From the NCBI GenBank assembly GCA_026018925.1, contig JAKSZU010000006.1, positions 192,335,449 to 192,399,448 of the forward strand: a DNA stretch of 64,000 nt. The letters are read 5' to 3'. The notes beneath the pieces are model-generated. The model saw nothing but the letters and a program-made list of their open reading frames with translations. It ran no database searches and was not told the DNA's origin. The translations under genes and the position numbers were made by a program. Shown piece after piece: positions 58,217 to 64,000 of the stretch (the first letter of the stretch is position 1; each line of letters begins with the position of its first letter). This stretch comes from Tupaia tana. Taxonomy: Eukaryota > Chordata > Mammalia > Scandentia > Tupaiidae.

Positions 58217-59984
58217 CTACTTATTCTTATGAGTTCATTGATGTAGGCATGATTAAACACTGTAAAAGCACCAAAAACACTAATACATTTGGTTTATGAT
58301 TAAACATTTAAAAAGGATCAAAAATACTACTACATTTAGCACATCAGTAGGCCAATAACAAAACAATAATATTGCTTCTTTTCTAACAAGAATCAATATA
58401 TTGTGCTAAAATAAATAGATTCGTTTCTAACAGAAATTAAGAATTAATTTTTGGGTACAATATCTTCTTAAAAGAGGAACTATCCAGTGGTTTCCTCAAG
58501 TTTCATGATCTTAGAGCATTGATCATCAACTTGTTGCACAAAGATGCAGAGGAAGTTTGCCAAGAGAAACTAGAGATGCAGATAAGTAGCATGCTTGTAA
58601 GGCCTACTGCTTTGACTCCTATAAATCATGTGGAGAAAGGAATTTCGTTGCGGTAACAACCAACTAGAAGATCAATACTAAAATCTCTTGATTCATCATG
58701 ATCAATCCATGGAAAGGTCTGTTCTGGGACATTCTGACTGTATTCTTTCTGATTTATCTAAATACTGAGTTGGTAGACATCCACTGTAATTCTCTCTATA
58801 ATTTATTTCATTATTGAAAGTGTTAGTGGAATCATGAATATGTAATCGCACTAGAGGGGAAAAAAAACAGCTTTAAAATATATCTTAAAATTGCCAATGA
58901 AAATGCTTAGATGGCAAACAACACAGTTTCCAAGGTGAAAAGTTTTATTGAATAAATGCAGAGACAGCTGTTTTCAGAAAATCACATTTTCCCTAGTCCC
59001 GAGTGAGACATGTTCTTACACATCACAACATTAATAGTCACATTGTGTTACTTGATTTAGTGCAGCATAATGCAGTGTGACTAATGCAACCCGATGGTAC
59101 AGATTCATGTAAGAGAAAAATCCATCACCTAGGAAATGTGAAACAAAGACACACTTTTCTGAAAACAAAGGTTAAATAAATCAAAGTTTTCTGAAGAAGA
59201 AAAAGTCATGCAAAAAAGAGTTTTATTCAAAAGCACATTTCAATCTACCTTTGCAGTGATCCCCAGGTACATTAGAGAAGGGAATAGGCATCAAACATGA
59301 AAAGCCCTTAAGCTGTTTGAACTCAACAGTACTTAATGCTTTCACAATATTTTCCTCTGTAGTAGCAATCTTCTGAAGCAATAGCTTCTTCCACAATCTT
59401 ATCATGCATTGCCCAGGTGACTGCTACACAAGTCCAGTTGACAACTCAGTGTCCTTTCTTCATTGGCACCTCTAAAAATGTATTTGGGATATTGAAATGA
59501 TAACAGAAAATTATGTTTAAAGTCTACCTTTCATGGTTATTAAAGATACAGAAATAACTAAGGAAAAAAAGAGGTCACTACTCAGGTTGGTTTTGAATTG
59601 TGTTTACCCATTTATATTCTGTATTCTTTTTTGTTGGAAACATGTATGGATCTTTATCCACCTAATTATATGCATTGGGTAGATAAAAAGGCTGGACCTC
59701 TTAGTCAATATTGCGAGAGAGAAAGAATTTCTATTTCATTTCTCCAAAAGTCATATTAAGAAATTTAAGGAGAACTAAAAATTCTATGGGAACATTTAGA
59801 CTATATAACCAACACCAAAGTCATTACGGTATAAGAAAATGAGATCACTTTTATAATGTCACGTCATACCTTCTTCATGTTCTTAACCCCAAAACATTGC
59901 TAATTAATTTAGGAGATAGTTTAAGTCAAAATGGTAAATGATTATTTAAAATAAGCCTATTTTTAACAATTGGACACTGACTTT
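58217..59984. other. Repeat-poor unassigned sequence
   Basis: About 1.8 kb with no recognised repeat. Two T-rich TTTATT sites (58938 area and 59222-59227) read as AATAAA polyadenylation signals on the minus strand. The minus-strand frame at 59223-59405 ends right at the second. I recognise no protein in it, so it may be a decayed retrocopy or chance. Confidence 0.4.
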
Positions 59985-60195
59985 TCACTCATTACTTTAT
60001 ATGCATTATGATATTAAACATAGCCACACTGAAAAGTATGTGTATTGTTTCCTTTTTTTTTTTTTTTTATGAAGAAGAGAAGACAGAGAAGTCAAATGAG
60101 TTGGCCTTTCAATATAGTTAGTAAATGGGTGAGATGGTCTTTTAATACAAGTTTGGCTTCAAACATATACTTTTGCGCTGCCTACAGAACGGAGT
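59985..60195 (-). mobile_element. MIR SINE, diverged
   Basis: Reversed MIR core: tatgaagaagagaagac, gagaagtcaaatgag, tagttagtaaatggg, then caagtttggcttcaaac. A T-run interrupts it. Confidence 0.6.
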
Positions 60196-60549
60196 TCTTG
60201 TAACATTAGAAGTGCCCAATAAATACTTATAGACACTAAAAGTTGAAAGGAACTAAAGCCTTCATTCATTTTAAAGTCCAAAGAAGCTCTAAATAGCTAT
60301 ATAATATTTTAACAATTGGTTATCCAGTCACAGTGGAGAGTTTCATTGTTAGAACCTCTTTTAATCAAGGTTATCTCTACTATCAATGGGCAGTTTTAAC
60401 CACTAGAAAGTTCTTTGAACTGACCAGAATTAATCCTTCCCAGAAAAGCCTAGTAACATTTACAAATTCAGTTCAATGCAGTCACTGAAATCAAACTAAT
60501 TTAAACAAACACTGCCTGTAGTAAATCATTATATTGGTGGCTTCTAATA
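60196..60549. other. Unassigned sequence
   Basis: aagtgcccaataaatac at 60209-60225 resembles the end of MIR or L2; nothing else is recognised. Confidence 0.45.
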
Positions 60550-60564
60550 AATCAGGCTTCCCAG

Positions 60565-60956
60565 TATTTCTATTCTTATACAGCCTACTCCCACATGAAT
60601 TCTGAGCTTGGTCATGTGACCTGCTCTGGCCAAAGAGATGGTGTCAAGTATGATGTAAGCAGGGACTTGGCACATTTGGCTGTATTCTTGTGGAAGCCAA
60701 TGGCCATTTTATGAAGAATTTAAGCTCATGAATGATGAGAGGCCAAATGACAAAAGATACCAGAGCATCAGAGGCTGTCTTCAACATTGCAAACTTAGCC
60801 AAAAACCCCACTGAGCACAGATGTACCAGTGATCAGAACTGTACCACACAAGCCACAGATGAGCACTGCTGGCCCACAAAATCATGAAAATTTATTGTTA
60901 CTTTTCACTACAAAGTTTGGAGATGATTTGTTATGTATCAATAGATAACTGATAAA
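60565..60956 (+). mobile_element. Solo LTR, MaLR-like fossil
   Basis: The order gaattctgagcttggtc, atgtgacctgctctgg, atgatgtaagcaggg, aaatttattgttac and gatttgttatgtatcaatag, then ataactgataa, matches an old mammalian MaLR-type LTR. No internal region is attached. It is ancient and heavily mutated; the subfamily is uncertain. Confidence 0.65.
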
Positions 60957-61539
60957 CTGCCTTCAAGGCTCTTATATGTATTGGAGAGACATCTGCCAGT
61001 AAAAGGCAAAGAAACAAACCAAAAAAAAAAAGCCAAAAGAACAAAACATATATCATGGCAATAAAATAAAATTTGTCATATGGTGTAGATACAGAGACAG
61101 CAAATGTAGTCATCAGAGACTATCTAGGAAGGGGTAGACAATGGTGGGCAAGAGGACAGGTTACAGGAAGAAAGAAATTTAAAGACACAGGAATGAAAAA
61201 TTATCTGTTGGGATGATGTGTATGGTAATATTTTTTACTTTCTTGATGCATATATGTTTCGAAAAACCATATTGTATGCCATAAAGACATACAACGATTA
61301 CATGTAAATTCACTGATTTTATTAATATATATACTTTGTCTTCTCCAATATACTTTGTCTTCTCCAAGGCATTCATCCAAACTTCCTCCCATATATAAGA
61401 AGACTTTCATATATTCTCACTTTCTTAGATATTGTACCTCGAAATGTGTTTTAAAATAGACTGCAGAGGTAAGTGGTTCATTTAATAAAATGATCCTATT
61501 AAAAAGGATTTTAGTGATGATAACAATATCTATTTTTCA
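60957..61539. other. Unassigned sequence with a short direct repeat
   Basis: The phrase atatactttgtcttctcca occurs twice in tandem at 61329-61347 and 61349-61367. No gene is recognised. Confidence 0.5.
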
Positions 61540-61760
61540 GTGCTTGTTCCTATTGTGTTCCAGGCATAGGACATATTTATTTAAATTCCTTAACAACTCC
61601 CTAAAATATATACCATTATTTTCCATATTTTTTAACTTCTGAAAACTGGAGCACGGAGTTATATTGTAAATTTGCACAAGATTATATAGCCGTTAATTGG
61701 CAACAACAAACTTAAACCTAGGGGCATCTGGCTCTAAAATGTATATCTTTATTAATAAAA
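61540..61760 (-). mobile_element. MIR SINE, minus strand
   Basis: Reversed MIR: ttcctattgtgttccagg, ttaaattccttaacaac, acttctgaaaactgg, agattatatagccg, then tggctctaaaatgt. Core order is clear despite divergence. Confidence 0.7.
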
Positions 61761-62569
61761 CTCTTCACAGATGCACCTCAAGTAGTACTTTGAGGATAAA
61801 CAGTGACAGAATCTCAATAACATAAACATAAGTAAAGTGAATTGTCCTGAGTTAAACTATAAAATCAGTATATAACACATGATATAAAAAGTAATCAAAG
61901 TCATCTTAAGGAGACAAAATGATTCTCAAGTTTAAGAAAAAGATGGTTGTAAGATAATTTATGTCATTGAACACACCTAGGAACAGAGTGGGAACAATTT
62001 AGAGAAGAACTGGAAAAAATATAGGACCCATAAACAGAAGTGTCAAAGAGAAACAGTGGCAGAGCTGATATAGAAACTACTCTGGAAGAAGACATCCTGT
62101 TCAGTTGATGCAGTAGGTATTTTTCCAGGGGAGACTGACTCATAAAGCAAAACAGACATATTTCAATATCTTGTGGATCCATAGAGCTAATTGTCTTTGT
62201 TCTTCAGACACCCTTCTGATTATAATTTGACTTTTCATGACCCATTGTAAATCTGTCTGTTCCGGTTTCTATAGTTCAGTCTAATTAAATTTAAGATACT
62301 AAGAAGACCTGGCTGACTCTATCAAGGTGATACTGTCCTGAGGTCTCTGAATTCATCCAGTCCTGCCATAGAAATTTGACTTATTTAAATGCCAAATACC
62401 TCTTTAAATTTTGAGATACTAGCTTAGTCATTGTTTGGATCATCCACACCCACATTTGGGGAGATTTCGGATCACTACCCATATTCAGTGAGCAGAGAAC
62501 ACTGTAACAAAGTCCTAGCTTTACTGAATGATGGCAGGTTGCACAAATGATATACAGGTAGTATAATGT
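61761..62569. other. Unassigned intergenic sequence
   Basis: Minus-strand frames at 61964-62182 and 62381-62641 have no recognised motif. Confidence 0.45.
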
Positions 62570-62815
62570 AGAGAGGAAGCCCTTGGGTTCCAATGACTCT
62601 CTCTGGAGTTCAAACACAGAATCAGTACAGACTCGCTGCAACTGTCAACAAATTATTTAACTGCTCCATTTTTCTTGTCTAAAAACCTGAAAAAATAATA
62701 ATATAATGCTTATTCTAAAGACCTGTAAACACTAAGTAAGCGAATGCATGTGCAACACCTAGCATACTTCATGGTAGGTAGTAAAGACTCAGTATTTATT
62801 AGTGATGATTGTGGT
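62570..62815 (+). mobile_element. MIR SINE
   Basis: Sense MIR: gtagagaggaagccctt, aactgtcaacaaattattt, aactgctccatttttc, aacacctagcatacttc and gtagtaaagactcag. The tRNA-like head, core and tail are all traceable. Confidence 0.75.
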
Positions 62816-62873
62816 GACGATGGTACTGAATATGATGGTACCTGATTCAACGTGGCTCAAGATGAAATGGACT

Positions 62874-63144
62874 GGGACCAGTAGTTAGCGTAATGGCTAT
62901 GTCGCTGGACTCCCATGTAGTCGACCGCAGTCCGAGTCCCGGACCCGGTGGCTTAAACTCACGCCGGGCGTGTGTGCATGCGTGCCCAAGATCCCAAGAG
63001 GGGAATGGAGGAGAAGGGACTGTGGCATGGCCATCCCCTCTGGGGGGGGGGGGGGGGGATTTCTCGCTTTCTATCTCTCTGTCTGTCTGGTGAGCGCACG
63101 CACCCTATTGCAAAACCCTCTCCAAAAAAAGAAAAAAAAAAAAA
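62874..63144 (+). mobile_element. Family A SINE (subfamily beta), young
   Basis: The copy has gggaccagtagttagcg, B box agtccgagtcccgg and GGCTTAAACTCACGCC. The C/G inverted repeat has grown into a G run of about 16 (63043-63058), and the A tail has one G. An 11-bp duplication, aagatgaaatg, lies at 62859-62869 and 63145-63155. Confidence 0.95.
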
Positions 63145-63182
63145 AAGATGAAATGAGCTTACTGGTTAAGAATATCTCTTTG

Positions 63183-63454
63183 GGACCAGCAGATGGTGTA
63201 ACGGTTACGTTGCTGGACTCTCATGTAGTTGACCACAGTATAAGTCCTAGACCCAGCGGCTTAAAATTCATACCAGGTGCATGTGCGTGTATGTTAATGC
63301 ATGCCCAAAATCCCAAGAGGAGAATGAGAGAGAAGGGACTGTGCCGTGGCCATTCCACCTGGGGGGAGATTTCTCATTTTCTGTCTCTCTCTGTCTCTCT
63401 GGCGAGCATACATGCCAATAGCAAAAACATCTCTAAAAAAGAAAAAAAAAAAAA
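63183..63454 (+). mobile_element. Family A-like SINE
   Basis: gggaccagcagatggtg, gtaacggttacgttgctgg, agtataagtcctag, then the normal body and an A-rich tail. The flanks gaatatctct / gagtatctct suggest a duplication with one mismatch. Confidence 0.9.
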
Positions 63455-63466
63455 GGAGTATCTCTG

Positions 63467-63561
63467 GTACTGGAGAATGATGTGGTGGTTAAGATGCTGG
63501 ACTCCTACATGGCTGACTGTGGGTCGAGTTATGGACCTGGCAGTTTGCTTTCTCACTTTCC

Positions 63562-63595
<34 letters not shown>

Positions 63596-63645
63596 TTTGT
63601 CAAATAATAATATATAAATAAATTTTTAAAATTTTTTTTGAAAAA
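63467..63645 (+). mobile_element. Family C short SINE
   Basis: ctggagaatgatgtgg, gtggttaagatgctgg, gtgggtcgagttatgg, ggcagtttgctttctc, a (TC)n tract and an AATAATATATAAATAAAT tail. Confidence 0.88.
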
Positions 63646-63669
63646 CAAAATCTCTTTGACAATTTACAA

Positions 63670-63800
63670 AAAGAAGAGTGTTCTTCAAAAAGTTTGTGGA
63701 AACAAACACTACTAAAAATGTATGTATGAATTTCAAATTTTTTTTTTTGCACAATTACCTCAAATTCTCTTTCAACAATGTTTGAAGTCACCTTGTGGAG
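63670..63800 (+). mobile_element. MITE with CTTCAAAAAGTTTGTGG end
   Basis: The left end is tgttcttcaaaaagtttg. Internal blocks aatgtatgtatgaatttc and ttttttgcacaattacc match the copy at 26281. The right end (caacaatgtttgaagtc) is diverged. Confidence 0.72.
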
Positions 63801-63867
63801 GAAATTCATCAGTTTTTGGTCTGAATTAAATTATGTCAAGTTTACTGATTTATGAGTAAAATATGTA

Positions 63868-63946
63868 TTGGGTTGTCAGAAAAGTCATGATACATTTTTG
63901 CATAGAAAAACAGAACTATGTCATGACTTTTTTGACAAGCCAATAG
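63868..63946. mobile_element. Mariner-like MITE
   Basis: Inverted ends attgggttgtcagaaaag and cttttttgacaagccaat, with tcatgatacatttttgc and catagaaaaacagaac inside. Same family as 14641 and 19808. Confidence 0.83.
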
Positions 63947-64000
63947 AAAAAAGTAGACAAAAATGAGAGGAAAGTAAATCTCAAAAATAGAAGGAAGCAA

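Noticed and set aside
62970-63617. A 215-residue plus-strand frame
   Set aside because: It runs across three consecutive SINEs and their A tails, so the lysine runs and cysteine-rich parts are translated repeat sequence.
1-64000. CRISPR array, operons, bacterial or phage genes
   Set aside because: No regularly spaced repeats and no long continuous frames; composition and repeats are mammalian.

Overview
This window looks like non-coding nuclear DNA from a eutherian mammal. It is AT-rich and full of short tandem repeats, and it is densely packed with LINE-1 copies, several tRNA-derived SINE families, ancient MIR and L2 repeats, MaLR solo LTRs and small DNA transposons. I found no host protein-coding exon, no RNA gene and no CpG-island-like promoter that I can support. 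The open frames of 60-200 residues come mainly from SINE bodies and LINE-1 remnants.

The dominant young repeat is a roughly 260-bp tRNA-headed SINE, called family A here. It has a good A box and B box, a GC-rich body with a C6/G6 inverted repeat, a pyrimidine tract and an A tail. Many copies have clean 10-19 bp target-site duplications. A short relative (family C, about 180 bp, with an AATAA-type tail) and a second, older tRNA-headed family (family B) are also present. I see no clear Alu, rodent B1/B2, carnivore, ruminant, horse or hedgehog SINE. Together with one possible 7SL-like fragment, this makes me lean towards a colugo (Dermoptera) or another less-studied eutherian, with low confidence; a SINE library search would settle it.

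Layout. 1-16 kb: repeats scattered through otherwise unassigned sequence, including a LINE-1 3' part, a Tigger-like element, MIRs and an MLT1-type LTR. 16.6-18.7 kb: 5'-truncated LINE-1 on the minus strand. 18.8-27 kb: SINEs, two kinds of MITE, a solo MaLR LTR and rearranged LINE-1 pieces. 27.6-33.8 kb: near full-length minus-strand LINE-1 with recognisable ORF1 and ORF2 and a 5' UTR of two tandem units, carrying two SINE insertions. 34.4-36.5 kb: a dimeric SINE and the ORF1 part of an old LINE-1. 37-40.5 kb: an L2 and SINEs. 40.6-46.6 kb: a very old, almost 3'-complete plus-strand LINE-1 broken up by SINEs. 46.7-53 kb and 58.2-62.5 kb: repeat-poor sequence. 53-58 kb: an L2, an old minus-strand LINE-1 and nested SINEs. 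62.8-64 kb: three SINEs followed by two MITEs, end to end.

No genes work together here. The biology visible is the record of LINE-1 activity and of the SINEs it mobilised, with nested insertions that give relative ages. All calls come from reading the sequence and recalling family consensuses; no database search was run.
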